The notes: generated by a model not told the origin, from the letters alone. A stretch of 64,000 nt of DNA from Epiperipatus broadwayi (GCA_028023455.1 JAQFVV010006274.1:1056001-1120000), one strand, 5' to 3'. Counted from the first letter of the stretch, positions 23,598 to 35,430 are shown. Numbers and translations: made by a program.

Positions 23598-24425
23598 GGT
23601 ATAGCAAGAAGCTACACATTTTTATGGTAACAAGCAACACATTCACCGTGCTAATTTAATATTTTACTAAATCATCTATACCAAATATTATCTTCTAACC
23701 ACTGGTTAGTTCATAAATAGTATATCTAGTCACACTATAAAGGCAATAATAGGAATCTGATTTAAGGATATCTGTATAGCTCATCTCCAATAAAGGAAAG
23801 TTACAGCAAATTTAAGGATTTACTAAGATTTAAAATATTACTTATATGCTGTATAGAATTACTCATGCCTAATATTAATAAGCAAATGTGAATTTTAAAT
23901 AAATTAAGCAAATTCTTGATTTTTAAATAACCTACGCAAAATATTCATTTTAAATAAATTATTCTGTGCCTTATAAGTAACCGGCTCACTCTAGCGTAAA
24001 TAAGTTTGATTTCATAAGGAAGTTTTGACTATATTTCTTTATATTATAATATTCTAACATCGCCTTACCGATAATTATTAAACCCTGCAAAACTCCGTTC
24101 TGATGAACATAGCATAAATTAATGAACATGAAAATAAAAACAAAATATAGATGGCATAAGAACAATTGCAAAATGATCAATAGAGTTATAATTTAGAAAA
24201 TGAATAAGAATTTGTTTGAATGGTTTTGTAGAACCCAAATATTTATGATTACTTAAAATATTTATGATCAAGCAAGAATTTTGAGGGCTCTAAAGTAAAT
24301 TTAACATAAATGTTTTAATGTAACTTTTAAATAATAAAATGAAATATGGTCTTGATTAGTTAGCTAGTTTTTAATTTAGAATTGGTTTAGTAATGAAATT
24401 AGCATATTCTGAAGAATGATTTATC
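23598..24425. other. A+T-rich intergenic sequence
   Basis: No gene, and no repeat beyond low-complexity A+T DNA. Confidence 0.4.
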
Positions 24426-25140
24426 AGTAATACTTGGTAGTAAGTCTTTCAAGCAATTTTTACTGCACGTCTTCTCTCCATTAAGTCAGGCTGTGGCTTT
24501 TCTAGATTTAACTTGGAATGTGGCTTTTCTGGCACTTTGGTTGCGGCTTTTCTCTATTACTTCGTGTTAAGGGTTCTCTAGTACTTCAGGTGCAGCTTCT
24601 CCCTCATTGGGCCAGGGCGGAGATTGATATTTTCTTCCATTCTGTAGTTTTCTGTGGGGAATAGATGGCCAGTCTATCGTCCCACTCAACAGTTCTCATT
24701 TTAACAGCTTTTAGTAATTGCTTTGTCAGAATTTGGCTTGGTCAAAGTAATGCAGGAACAGCTTTTTAATTATTTTTCTACCCTTGTTTGGAAAAGTGTG
24801 TCTAACCCTCCTCAATGGCTACTACAGGCTTTTTTATATCCTATTTTTCAATGTTCCCTTCCCCCTTTTACTTTTGCAATGTCACTTGTTTACTGACATC
24901 AAACTTTGCCTTCAACTAAATTTTCTATTTTTTTATATATTCATCACAGCTAAATCTGGAATTAAAAGCTCTATCCCCTTGGGTTTCCCAATTGCACTTA
25001 GTATGAATTTATGCCTGACTGCGTTTTCTAATTTATTTTTGCCTATAATTTTAAATGAGGTCAATTTTCAGCTAAAAGATTATTTTTAGACGAAATGTTA
25101 AAACTCATAAACAACTTACCACCTGTGTAATTTTAAACAA
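24426..25140 (+). repeat. Decayed repeat with a gtggcttttct minisatellite
   Basis: 24490-24600 contains diverged units of the type (c)tgtggcttttct (24491, 24521), tgcggcttttct (24541) and gtgcagcttctcc (24590). Near 25090 the phrase agacgaaatgttaaaactcataaacaactta resembles the spacer of the foldback structure at 54404-54436 (gccagaaaactttagaactcgtaaacaactta). The open frame 24784-25089 is Phe/Leu-rich and unrecognised. The stretch is probably an old repeat related to the 51.2-kb and 54.4-kb sequences. Confidence 0.35.
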
Positions 25141-26258
25141 ACAATAGAACTCGAAAATTATTTTAAATGAATATTAAAATATAATTTTTCTAATGAATAA
25201 TTTTACAAATTTAAACTTATAATTTTGTTATATATATAAATTATAAGTACACACTGTTATGTTTACTTCAGTTTCAACAAACACCCGGGTAGTATGTGTG
25301 TATAAGCTACCCATTCCTGCATCTGCATATTATAATGTACAAGGCAATATTACAAGCATAAACTTGAAGTTTTAAATTAAAGAAATACACACAACCGAGT
25401 GAAGTATAGCACTAAATAAATGCACTATTAGCACTAAATAAATACACTACTATAAAATATAATAGGTGAAACAGACATGTCTAGATAGATCTAACTGTTT
25501 CAATATAAAGTATGTTTTTAAAATAATTAGTCCCTTATGTGCTTTCACAAACCAGAGAACCAACCAATTAGATTTTATTTATATATGTGAAGTATATGTA
25601 CTCATTTATAAAGCATCATGCTATGGGGGAGGGGGGGGTGCAGGATTTATCACTGGGGCATAAACATGTTTTAGAAATTTTTGTGGCAGTAAATATGTGA
25701 TACTACAAAATTCTTGATAAGCAAACATTTATAAATCAATTAACATGATAGTAAAAATTGTCTTTTCAGTGCAAAATCAAATTTGAACAAAAATCTACAT
25801 ATTTTGAGTAAAAAACTATAACACACTGTATTTTATTTTTATACAATGAATAATCAAAACTTGTTTTCATTTTTTTTTTAAAATTTTTTCTCAAGAAAGG
25901 AAGAAGAAAGTTAATTGGGGGAAATTATTAAAAATATTTACTGAATTTGGAGTACAGACACTTTTTAAACATTGTCAGTATTTAAATATTGGGAGAAATT
26001 AGAATGGACTTTGTACTATATTCTAATTCCATAAAAACATATTTAGAAATATCAGCCTTTTATCCTTGCAATATATCAGATATATAAATCATTATTAAAT
26101 ATCAACCTACAAATTTTGTTTTGATGATATTTATAAAAACAACATCAACAACAAAACAATATAATGTTATTTTATAAAAAGAAAGTAATATTCAAAATAA
26201 ATATATTATCTTAGAGAAGTTTTATTAGGGAAGCTTGATTTTGCGAACTATATCTGTA
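25141..26258. other. A+T-rich intergenic sequence with a small dispersed-repeat fragment
   Basis: 25463-25510 (aggtgaaacagac...ctgtttca) matches the end of the dispersed short repeat family seen at 7030, 47030, 51780 and 61075. A G-run lies at 25626-25638. No gene. Confidence 0.4.
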
Positions 26259-26260
26259 TA

Positions 26261-28360
26261 CAGGCAGTCCATTAGTTACAAACTTAATTGTTTCCTGATG
26301 TGTGTTTGGAAGTTGAAATTGTTTGTAAGTAGAGGTCTGCAAAAAACAAAAAAAAAACATCAAAAAGGTTTTCAAAATACAGTATTTATTTTTTATTGAT
26401 TATTATCTGGAGTTTTGTTTACAAATTTATCAAGAGTTAATTGAATTGTATTCCTTTTCTCCTCTTGACAAAGAATTCTGTACCATTGTGTCTTTTTCTA
26501 TTGCCTTTCATACATGAGATATATGCTCTTCATAGGTATCACATCCTTCCATGATGGTCAAAAATTTGTCAAGATGCATGAAAGGCTTCTTTGATATTTT
26601 TGATTGTCAAACTCTTAACAATAACTTCATTATCTGGTTCTTCTTCATTTTGTATTTCATTCATCTCTTGTAGTTTAATCAAGTCTTTATTTGATAGAGG
26701 TTCTGAGTGAGATTGCATTAACTCATCAATATATTTATCAGTGACATCTAAATTTAATTCATTCATTATATTGACTATTGTGATATCTTCAGGAGTTTTT
26801 CAGTGTCCATAGAAGCATTCATTATTTGTGGATATATATTTTTCCAACAACCTTTCATTGTTGACTCTTATTTCAGCCCACACATCCCCAATAATATTTA
26901 TTGCATTCCATATATTATAACTTTTCCAAAAATCTTTTTGCCTAGGTCCACCTTTCTTGTCAATTGCGTTTGATTGCTTGAGTCATTAATCTTCTCATAT
27001 AATACTGCTTAAAAGTAGCTATCACAGCTTGGCCCATAGGTTGTATTTCACTTGTAGTATTGGGATGGATAAACACAACATTAACTTTTGGATATAAATT
27101 TTGCAGGGACTTTGGATGTCCAAGAGAATTGTCTAAGAGCAATAGTGTTTTAAATGGTAAATTATTTTCACTACAGTATTGTCTAACAGAAGACATAAAA
27201 TGATGTGAGAATCAATCTTGAAAAAGCTGTGCAGTCACCCAGGCTTTAGGATTTGATTTCCAAATTACTGGAAGCATTCTTTTATCTTTTTCTTTCAATG
27301 CTCTAGGATTTTCTGTCTGATAAATTAGCATTGGCTAAAATTTAAAATCACTAGCTAAATTATCTCCAAGAAGCAATGTTAATCTGTTTTTAGAAGGTTT
27401 ATGCCCAGGTGCAAATGATTCTTCCTTTTCTAAATATGTATGTGCAGGCATCTTTTTCCAAAATAATCTTGTTTCATCTACCTTGAAGACTAGGCATGAA
27501 AAATAAGCTCCATCTTTAATGATATTAGAGGAAGTGGAAATAAATTCACTGGCAGCTTTCTTATCTGCATTGGCACCTTCCCCAGTACATTTAATATTAT
27601 GTAAAGAATATCTCATTTTAAATTTGCGAAACCAGCCATTGCTTACTACAAATTCAACAGCAGAATCTTCTTTAAATTCTTTCTTCCAATCTTCATGCAA
27701 ACTAAGAACCTTAGTTTGAATAATTGATAAACTCACTGGGATGCCTTTTTGATGTTGATCTTCAATCCATAAAGCTAAAGATTTCCCCATTTCATCCATT
27801 ACTCTACAATGTCTTTTTGAAACAATCTTTGAATAAATATTTCCACAATTTTTAACATATTCCTTAATTTTGTTCTTGTTTTTCACAATTGTATTCACCA
27901 TTTTCAGAATGTTTAATTATATCCATTTTTGTCTCATCGTTTGGGGTTTATAATCATGATCTTGATTTCTTTTTAGTTGTATTTTCACTCATGTTTTTAA
28001 TCAATAAGAATGGAAAAAAAGCATCCAAACAGAAATATATACAGTGTATGTAATCGCTCACAAACTACTTTTAAACATAAACACTAATCAAGACAGTCTG
28101 TGAGGATGCTAAAATAAAAGTAATTAATGTCAGAGAGATGGGAAGATTTAATGTATTTTATATAGGTTTTGATTGTTCTCTAAAATATACCTTTAATAAA
28201 TTATTTTCTAAATTTCAAAGTTTATCCTTCTTTAGAAAAAAATCAGTTATGAATATATGTAAATAGTTTTTTTTAATCATGTGCATAAAGATCTAAAGCC
28301 CAAAAGTAATTACATTATAGCAAAATGTTTGTAACTCGTTAGTAACTAGGGGTCTTCCTG
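26261..28360 (-). mobile_element. End-to-end Tigger/pogo DNA transposon
   Basis: Terminal inverted repeats: left CAGGCAGTCCATTAGTTACA, right (reverse complement) CAGGAAGACCCCTAGTTACT, with similarity continuing inward through a gtttgtaa block. Both ends are flanked by TA (26259-26260 and 28361-28362), the target duplication of Tc1/mariner/pogo elements. Length is 2100 bp, near the usual size of autonomous Tigger elements. The transposase runs on the minus strand and is broken, so this is a dead but structurally complete copy. Confidence 0.9.
26569..27901 (-). pseudogene. Tigger-type transposase, inactivated
   Basis: Pogo-superfamily DDE/D transposase related to the TIGD proteins. The first open piece (27901-27335, 188 residues) carries the N-terminal DNA-binding region, including the CENP-B-like helix-turn-helix (SNGWFRKFKMRY near residues 90-101), and the start of the catalytic domain with the first Asp in FKVDETRLFWKKMP. 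After a stop, the 27196-26960 piece continues the catalytic core with LLLLDNSLGH (second Asp) and VNVVFIHPNTTS. The third catalytic Asp, normally in QPMDQGV, is Gly here (QPMGQAV; codon GGC at 27032-27034, one change from GAC). Further stops and a shifted C-terminal piece (26766-26569, acidic) follow. Loss of the third Asp alone would abolish transposition. Confidence 0.9.
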
Positions 28361-28362
28361 TA

Positions 28363-30600
28363 TATATAACTTTTAATTAGAAAAATTTACGAATAAAATA
28401 TAATATAAAACAAAAAGGTGATAAATAAATTATATTAATTAATAAACAAATTGGAAAAAGTATAAATATTAAGTTTCGTAAATTCATATATAAAATTCTA
28501 TGTTTAAAAAATATGTTAATTAAAATCAAAAATTGCTAGTGTTTTATATATGTAGGCACAGCAACTAATATGCTGCAACAAAAGTCAGTGATGTACTAAT
28601 TTATGAATATATTTATATAAGCACCATTCATGTGTAAATCAAGTAATTTTTTTCTTTAACAACAAATATATTATTTTAGTTTTTTAAAACAAAATAGAAA
28701 ATAAAATTTTATGTATTTTTAAGGCATTAAATTTATTACATGTTATGACATAAAATATTTTATCTTTATATGTTTCTCTCTTTTTTTTCCAAAACTTATG
28801 ATCATGTAAATCACATATTTTATAGTTTAAATTTTAAATAATTATGTAACTTTTTTTCTGGGCATTAGTGCTAAGTTTTACTGATAATTGTATAACTTAT
28901 GAAAGACAGTGTTATAGTGAATAATTAAATAAAAATGAAGTTGTTAAAAAGTAATGTTTTAATTTACATTATGTTAAAAGAGTTGTATTAATATTATAGC
29001 CAATGTTAACACTTAGACCAAAACCTTACATAAAATATAAAAATACTTTGAAAAAAAAAAAAAGAGACATACAAGCTTCCAGGTAGGATTTAGCCTTGGA
29101 CTTGTTATTATTAATCAAGTTGATTGTTGAATTTCAGTGGTTATGTAAATGACATTTTTCTAATATAAACTATCCTAGAGCAGTTTTCTTCATTCTATTC
29201 AAGAGTCTGTTATAAATTTGACATTCCATAGATATTAGATAGTATATTTCTATATTATCTCTATGCATGGACTAACAGTGAAGATTAAGATTCAAAATGA
29301 ATTAATGCATTTACAGATCTAGCTACCATCTTTTACTTTTTTAGATTTTTGAACCCAAATTAACTCATTTGCACAGTTATATTGACATGACAACAGTTCA
29401 GTTATCTATATTTTAGTTAAATTATTTTAGAGAATTTGTATGTTGATTCTCTGTTTTTACCAACAATATAACACATTTTTTTTATTACATTTCATTATAT
29501 ATGCCTTAGTTCTAGTTTTGAAATGAAGATTAAAAACCAGAAATTGATCTGGAAATTGGGGATATTAGAATATTATAATATATGGTGTTCATTTATTACT
29601 CGTCCCTATAGTAAGATCACTCTAAAGTAGGGTGAAAGTTATTGCTTTTGGAAGTGTAGAAGAGTCTTGATAATAATATCATGAGCTTAAGTTTTTCATA
29701 TTTCTTAATGGCACATGCATTATTGTGATGATAATGTCCATCGATTTTATTTTTATCTTTTCTCTTGTTTATACAGATACATAATTCTAGTATTTTTGAG
29801 GTAGTCTCATATAAAATAATTTCAAAAGTGACTTTCTTCTTTGTCTGTAAATTATTATCTTCATTGTTTTAAACATATATCCATTTTCTCTCTGTTTTAT
29901 TTTTTATATAAGTTTATCATTTGAATTTTCATGAATTATTATTTGAAGAATATATATATATCAGATTTTTATGATTTTTTAAAAGTGTGTTCTAAATGCA
30001 CTCATGTATGTATTCATGTATGTTTTATACAATATATGACTACGAATTTTTTTTGTGTGATGGAAGAATTCAATAAATATTTTTAATTTTTATAATAAGA
30101 AACTATAATAAAAGATTGTGTAGTTTCATACTATTGATGCAATAAATTTGTTTATACCAAGTTTAACTAGTTTGTCATAAGAGAAGAATTTCTCTATCTC
30201 AGCAGTTGTTCTCAATACCAAACTTTTTTTTCTTTTTTTTTCTAATAGGTACTATTAATGTAAAGAAGTTTTGCATAAAAATTCTTGTAATCTTTGACCT
30301 TTGTGATGACTCATTAGGCCAAACTTTTGCAATCTTAACGTAAACAGTCAGTACTCTGAAAGCTGTCAATTTTATGGAATTTTGCACTATGGTTACTATG
30401 AAGTTAAAAGGATAATAGTTTAATATTTCTTTTCTTTTACAACTTGTTAATATTTTTAAATGTTAATCAAATTTCATTTTCATTTTTCTTCTCATTTGAG
30501 TTTATATTTCTATGTTATGCTAATGAAAACAGTTGAAAAATGAAGAAAAAGTGTTAGTGTAATAAGTTGTCAAAGTTGGTAATAAATAAAAGTTAATCCT
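28363..30600. other. A+T-rich intergenic sequence
   Basis: Possibly intronic. No coding frame, repeat family or RNA recognised. The minus frame 30199-30387 is unrecognised and ends in a Lys run produced by a T-rich tract. Confidence 0.4.
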
Positions 30601-31000
30601 TGAAGGAGGGGGTGGTGCATGTAATTAAATGTAATTAATTAAGAATGGATAGAAGCCATTTGTCTTGGAGCACAAAAGAATGATTATTTCTCCCTTCTTC
30701 GGATTGATTGCAGTTAAAAGGGAATTAGCTGATATAAGCAGTTTTAAGCTCTTTATTACCTTCATTGATTATCATTGAAGTGTAATTACTTTCATCCTTC
30801 TCTTACCCACATATTTTGATTTGCATTTTATTGCTGTTAACTGTTGCTTAATTAAATACCCGATAAATATGAAACTACGTTAATTGGTTACCATTTTAGC
30901 TATTCATATCTGAATTTCTCGGAAAACTTTTTCCAAGTCAAACTTATAATTATGTATGTGTGTGTATAATATCACATTCTTTATTATATTGACTAAAAAA
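30600..31000. promoter_or_regulatory. Candidate conserved noncoding or enhancer-like block
   Basis: This 400-bp block lacks the TA microsatellites and homopolymers that fill its surroundings. It has several TAATTA/TTAATTA homeodomain-type cores (about 30620-30642, 30786, 30850, 30880). The complexity is higher than in neighbouring DNA and there is no open frame. This is a judgement by eye; no alignment supports conservation. Confidence 0.25.
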
Positions 31001-31885
31001 AGGCTTGAAATGGAAAAATTACTGTACGTATTTATAAAAGCAGCTATCAAGCTATACAAAACTAGGAAAATTAAAAAAAAAACTTTTTATAGTTGATTGT
31101 GATTAATTAAAGTATATTGTTAATTTAATTTTTATTTTCAAAAATATTAAAAAAGTATATTTTAAATAAATTTATATTACTAAACACGACTATATCTGTG
31201 TGTTTTTGAATATATCCAATTATCTAAGTATAGTCAGCATTTTTATAATACGATTTAATAAATTTTTTAATTTACTAGTGAAACTTATATTAGTCCAAAC
31301 TCCATAAAGTATTGATTTATAAAAAAAAGTACAGTTGTTAGTGTGCGTTTATTTTTTATTATTGCATTTGATGAATTTTAATAATATAAAATATTTATTA
31401 AAATTTATGAAGTAACACTGAAATTAAAATGTTAGTGTTATCACTTAATGTCATTTAATTGTAGAATTTTATTGGTCCTTGTATAGTTTTGCATAATAGT
31501 AGACTGGCTGACTCAAAAGCTGAAGATCCCAGCTGAAGAAAATTTTTAAAAAATCACCTCAATTTAATCATTTGAATAGAACTGGTGTCTTCAACTCACT
31601 ATTGTCATGTTTGAATATCACATAACCTGTGATTTTTATTATTAATAATAATTTATTTTCTAGTTATTTAGTTCACCTACCAACAAAAGAACTTAATGTA
31701 TTTGCTGCAGTGGACAGCTATGTAGTGAGCATTGTATATACCAGACAGTTGCAACTTGCATTTTTGGCTGCACATTTTTATTCTCTTTTAATGTTATAAC
31801 ATTAGATCTATTGATCTAATCAATACACATGTTTAAATTGATCCTTGAATCTATTTGGTTTTTTTTTTTTACTAAAACTTAAATA
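31001..31885. other. A+T-rich intergenic sequence
   Basis: No gene or repeat family recognised. Confidence 0.4.
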
Positions 31886-31893
31886 CTTTAGGC

Positions 31894-32063
31894 CGGTGAC
31901 TCTCAACCTTCCTAATGCCGGGACTCTTTAATACAGTTCCTTATACCTTTAATTTTGCTACTGTTATGAATCAAAAATATGTTTTCCAATGATCTTAGGC
32001 AATCCCTGTGAAAGGGTTGTTTGACCCTCAATGGAATCGCAACCCACAGGTTAAGAACTGCTG
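31894..32063. mobile_element. SPIN-like nonautonomous hAT element (170 bp)
   Basis: Ends: left CGGTGACTCTCAACC, right (reverse complement) CAGCAGTTCTTAACC. These match the SPIN/Charlie-type hAT terminus CAGYGGTTCTCAACC with 3 and 2 mismatches. The subterminal phrases ttcctaatgccg, aatacagttcctta, tttgctactgttatgaatc, cctgtgaaagggttg and gcaacccacagg are those I know from the SPIN nonautonomous family. Flanking 8-mers CTTTAGGC (31886-31893) and CTTTAGAC (32064-32071) match at 7 of 8, as expected for a hAT target duplication. The middle is deleted relative to the roughly 220-bp SPIN short form. No coding capacity. Confidence 0.85.
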
Positions 32064-32289
32064 CTTTAGACAGTTAAATACAGTACTAGTATATAATTGA
32101 TTTTGATTGCATAGACTGTTTTAAAATTATTTACACAAATGACATTGGATTTTTATTTTAGAGGTGGATTGGATAACAGTTTAGGTAATTGGAAAATGAA
32201 AATGAGAAAACTATACTAATAAAGGCATCGGTTCCAGTATTATCCATTTTACATTAATAACAGACTACTTTAAGTCATTATAATATTCT

Positions 32290-32800
32290 AAGAGTAGAAA
32301 CATGGAATGTCAAGACTATAAAGAAGTCAGAGAAAATGATAATTTTACTATCACAAATATATTTAGATTCTGTAGATTAAGGTGATGTGGCTATAGAGAA
32401 AAGAACAAAGAAGATTTATTTATTATATTTTGGTGATAATAGTGTAATATAAATTTGTTTTATATTCAGTAACAAAAGAAAAAATTATATATATTTGATT
32501 CCACTCATTGATGATATGACTGTTAACATTTTCATGAGATATGTCAATATTTATATAAATTTATGTAATAATTGTTAGTTGATGTAGAAAAGATGTATGA
32601 ATAAATTTTAAAATATTATTGAAAAAATATACATAAATAATTATATAATGATAAGGGGGATCATAATATTGTGACTAAATAAGTAAGAGATTATATCATT
32701 GGAAATTATTTGATGGGAGTAAGAAATGAGAGCAGGAAAGATTGATAAGTTTTGCAGAGAAAATAATATGATAATAATAAACATATATATTGTAATGGGC
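32290..32800 (+). pseudogene. RTE LINE endonuclease remnant
   Basis: Frame-broken translation gives the order of an RTE-type APE endonuclease: an ETWNVKTIKKS start (about 32298), an SNKRKNYIYLIPLIDD stretch (32470-32515), an IIEKIY segment (32620), then RAGKIDKFCRENNMIII (32730-32780). The expected GDFNAKVG block is reduced to a degraded gataaggggg/gatcataat phrase near 32651. No RT follows. It is a 3'-incomplete relic, or its remainder was deleted. Confidence 0.6.
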
Positions 32801-33242
32801 ATACATGCTGTTATATTATTATAATAAGTAAAATTAGAAATTAAAAGTAAAAAGTTCGCAAATAAAAATTTGTTTTAAAAATTAAAAATTGAGTCATCTA
32901 AACTCGTATATATATAAAATCACACAGATGGAAAAATTATTAAAAGAAAACTTCATTAAAAAAAGAAAAAGTTTTAAAACTAAATTTTAAAAAAAACAAC
33001 TTAAAGATATAAAGATAAAAATATATATATCTTTAAGAATGTACAATAATTTAATTAATGCTATTGTGTAAAATGGAAATGATTATTTTAATTAGTCAAA
33101 AGGTCAGATAGGAGAGAAAAACAATAGGAACAGAATAGCCAGTGAAAGGATCATCATCATCATGACATCTTGTTGTGTTAATCCGCAATTTTAATATAAA
33201 AAGGAAAAGATTAAAAATAAATTAATATGTGTGCTATATGTG
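32801..33242. other. A+T-rich sequence, possible 3' UTR of the minus-strand candidate gene
   Basis: Noncoding. If the exon set just to the right is real, this would be its 3' UTR. An ATTAAA variant poly(A) signal occurs on the minus strand near 33090. A TCATCATCATCAT run lies at about 33151-33163. Confidence 0.3.
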
Positions 33243-33360
33243 TTAAGTCCGGGAGAGTTGAAGGAGAAGGGCTTCAAAAGACGCACTTTTAATCCCTTCA
33301 GTTTTTTTAAAAGAATAAATGAAATATCGTTTTCCTATATTGCGGTCCTGAAATAAAAGC
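33243..33360 (-). CDS. Candidate terminal exon of an unrecognised minus-strand gene
   Basis: On the minus strand an acceptor (ttctttgcag) ends at 33361. The sequence then stays open for 39 codons to a TAA at 33243-33245, in the phase required by the candidate exon just upstream (two bases carried over). The peptide is basic/aromatic in the middle (KRYFIYSFKK) and ends LLLQLSRT. The 70-bp intron implied between the two exons is short for a genome like this, which lowers confidence. Unspliced reading of the intron hits a stop at its end only in other frames. Confidence 0.25.
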
Positions 33361-33430
33361 CTGCAAAGAACTATATCAGCTACAGTAAAGGACCTCCGGA
33401 TAAATGCCAATAGAACGGCAATTAGCATAC

Positions 33431-33504
33431 CTGTCTCCCGAGGATGTCATGGAAATTAACACTGGATCCAAATTACAAGCAACTATTAAGGATGGACTTT
33501 TAAA
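33431..33504 (-). CDS. Candidate 74-bp internal exon, minus strand
   Basis: Bounded by an acceptor (atagttctttcag, AG at 33505-33506) and a donor (GACAG followed by GTATGC, 33430-33425). Only one of three frames is open. It gives FKSPSLIVACNLDPVLIS and then a Ser/Thr/Gly/Asp tail. Entry is in phase 0 and two bases are left at the end. The peptide looks protein-like in composition but was not recognised. Splice-site quality and composition are the only support. Confidence 0.35.
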
Positions 33505-34087
33505 CTGAAAGAACTATATATATATATATAATTCATGAACATTAACTATAAAACTTTTCCAGTATTTAAATAGAAATATAAGTTCCTATCTGACCAAACT
33601 AAATCATATATTAATAATTATTTTTATGATATGTAAATTTAAAATCATTTCCATTAATTTTTTTTTTTGTTCTGTTAAATGTTTTTTATGATTTTTTTTT
33701 TTTCTGTTAAGCTAAACTTTCAATAAATGTTAAATTTAAGTTGGGTGTGCACGGCTGCATAGATCGTAAAGTTATGTTAGTTTAATTAAAGGGAGGGTTG
33801 ATCTTAGGTTATTTGTTTCGCAGTTAAATTGGGTTAATTGATTGGATGTATCAGTATAATTAGTAAATGTAGCATGAAGATCCGCTACATGCAGGATCAC
33901 ATTATACGCCACACTTGGGCAAAATAAGACCCATTTCTTACTGACCATCAGAAGCAGACGGTATTCCCTGCTCCTTGGATCACTCCTTTAGCCTATGGAA
34001 TGGAATAGTAAGACAGCAAAAAGGACAGAAATTCCTTCCTATGGAGTTTTCTTGTTTATTGTTTTTCTCGCCAGACAGATGAAGTAC

Positions 34088-34178
34088 TCCTGTACTGGAT
34101 AAGAGACATTTCTTTTCGATAACCATGCTGTTCAGAGGTATATTTCTGACAGTGCGGTATTGTGTTGTCGTATTCATG
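34088..34178 (-). CDS. Candidate 91-bp exon, minus strand, weak donor
   Basis: Acceptor aatgcag ends at 34179. The exon has one base completing a codon and then 30 codons (MNTTTQYRTVRNIPLNSMVI and a Cys/Leu/Ser continuation). The proposed donor GTACTT (34087-34082) is weak. It was chosen because it leaves phase 0, matching the exon at 33504. If no donor is used, the same frame continues to a stop at about 33980, giving NFCPFCC near the end. A different frame is also open to a TAA. The region stands out as higher in G+C than its surroundings, which suggests function, but exon limits are uncertain. Confidence 0.2.
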
Positions 34179-34499
34179 CTGCATTGAATACATCAATATA
34201 TCAAGTAGATTGGCATTAGTTTGATTGCGAACTTTTGGCCTAGCGTTAAATAAGGGATATAGAAAATTTTCTTTTTCGAGTGTAATCTATGTAATCTATC
34301 CATACTCGATACTTTAATAAAATCTTAATAAATTCATCTGTGCGAACTTATAAAATCAAAAGTTAAAATATAAATCAAATTATAAAGTAAACATTATACT
34401 AAAATAATTCTACATTTTATATATGTGCAAAATAAATGTTTCTGTGTATTGTTAATCTGGCAGTAGCTTATTCTTATTTTTTATTATCTTTTTTTCTTT

Positions 34500-34700
34500 A
34501 ATAATAAAGTCTACATTATCTCTGCTACTCCGCGAGCTAGTCACTGGGCCTAACATTCTATAATGAAATAAAATTGGATCTTAACTTAAGTATCTGCCTA
34601 CTATATAAATTTTCCAGGGTAGAATGGCCTGGTGGCGCCCTGTACGGCAGATATAGTAAGACTCCATGACCTTCCTCGATTGTTATAATATCAAACTCAT
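34500..34700. promoter_or_regulatory. G+C-enriched patch with an invertebrate CTCF-type core
   Basis: CTGGTGGCGCCCTGT at 34629-34643 contains GGTGGCGCC, the core reported for CTCF in flies and related to the vertebrate motif. The surrounding 200 bp has CTCGCGGAG-type words (read from the minus strand) rare elsewhere in this window. One short frame opens on the minus strand after a ttcattatag acceptor-like sequence, but it was not recognised. Confidence 0.25.
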
Positions 34701-34919
34701 TTTTTATCATCAAAACCACCTCAATTCTTCAATTTACAGATCAGAAATCATCATAAATATGAATATGCATTAATTTTAGCAACTAAAATAGCATTTTGTC
34801 AACAGTTTTGATATGAATACTGGTAAGACATTTCCACAAACATTTATTATAAAAACAGCTGTTGATTTTATAGGTAAAACATGAATAACGTTATCTAAAA
34901 CAACTCAATATTCTCATGG

Positions 34920-35430
34920 ATGAAAGTGAGCCCACAACTTTTACTAAACAAAAGTTACAAAAGGAGCCTATTGCAACTTTAGGGAAAAGTTTTCTCTACA
35001 GAAGTTGATGATAATAACATGGAAGAGCTTTTTAAAACATTTTAGAAAAATTAAGCAATGACGAACTAATGCAATTGGTTCAAGAAAAGAAAGACAACAA
35101 AGAAAAGGAAATGTAAATCATGCAGAGAAGAATCTGGACATCAAAAAGTTTAGAGAATTGTCTTTTTTTAACCATGAAGCCACGAACAAAAATTTGAATG
35201 AATTCAATCCTAACTAAAGATCTTCAATTAATTTACCAGATTATATGAAAAGAAAATTAAGGAGGAAAACTAACCATATATTTTATCCCCCCCCCCTAGA
35301 GATTTCCAGCCATCAACATCTAGTGTACCTTTTTCAAAAAAAAAAAAAGAGACAACTAACAATGAACACTTGGATGGACATAGAATATAAAACTACAATG
35401 AGTATGAATGGATCACATGATTTTTGAAGA
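34920..35430 (+). pseudogene. Possible processed pseudogene or broken small gene
   Basis: An ATG at 34918 opens a hydrophilic Lys/Glu-rich reading (MDESEPTTFTKQKLQ...). It shifts frame near 34995 and again near 35045 (NDELMQLVQEKKDNKEKE), then has a Lys/Cys-rich KCKSC stretch near 35110. Homopolymers of C (35287-35296) and A (35336-35349) interrupt it. No intron-like sequence is evident between the parts, which suits a retrocopy. The protein was not recognised. The evidence is weak. Confidence 0.25.

Noticed and set aside
23986-24180. Minus-strand 64-codon frame with membrane-like composition
   Set aside because: Phe/Ile/Leu/Tyr-rich translation of A+T-rich DNA without start context, neighbours or motifs. 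The same applies to 16366-16602, 24784-25089, 42941-43183 and 48066-48386.
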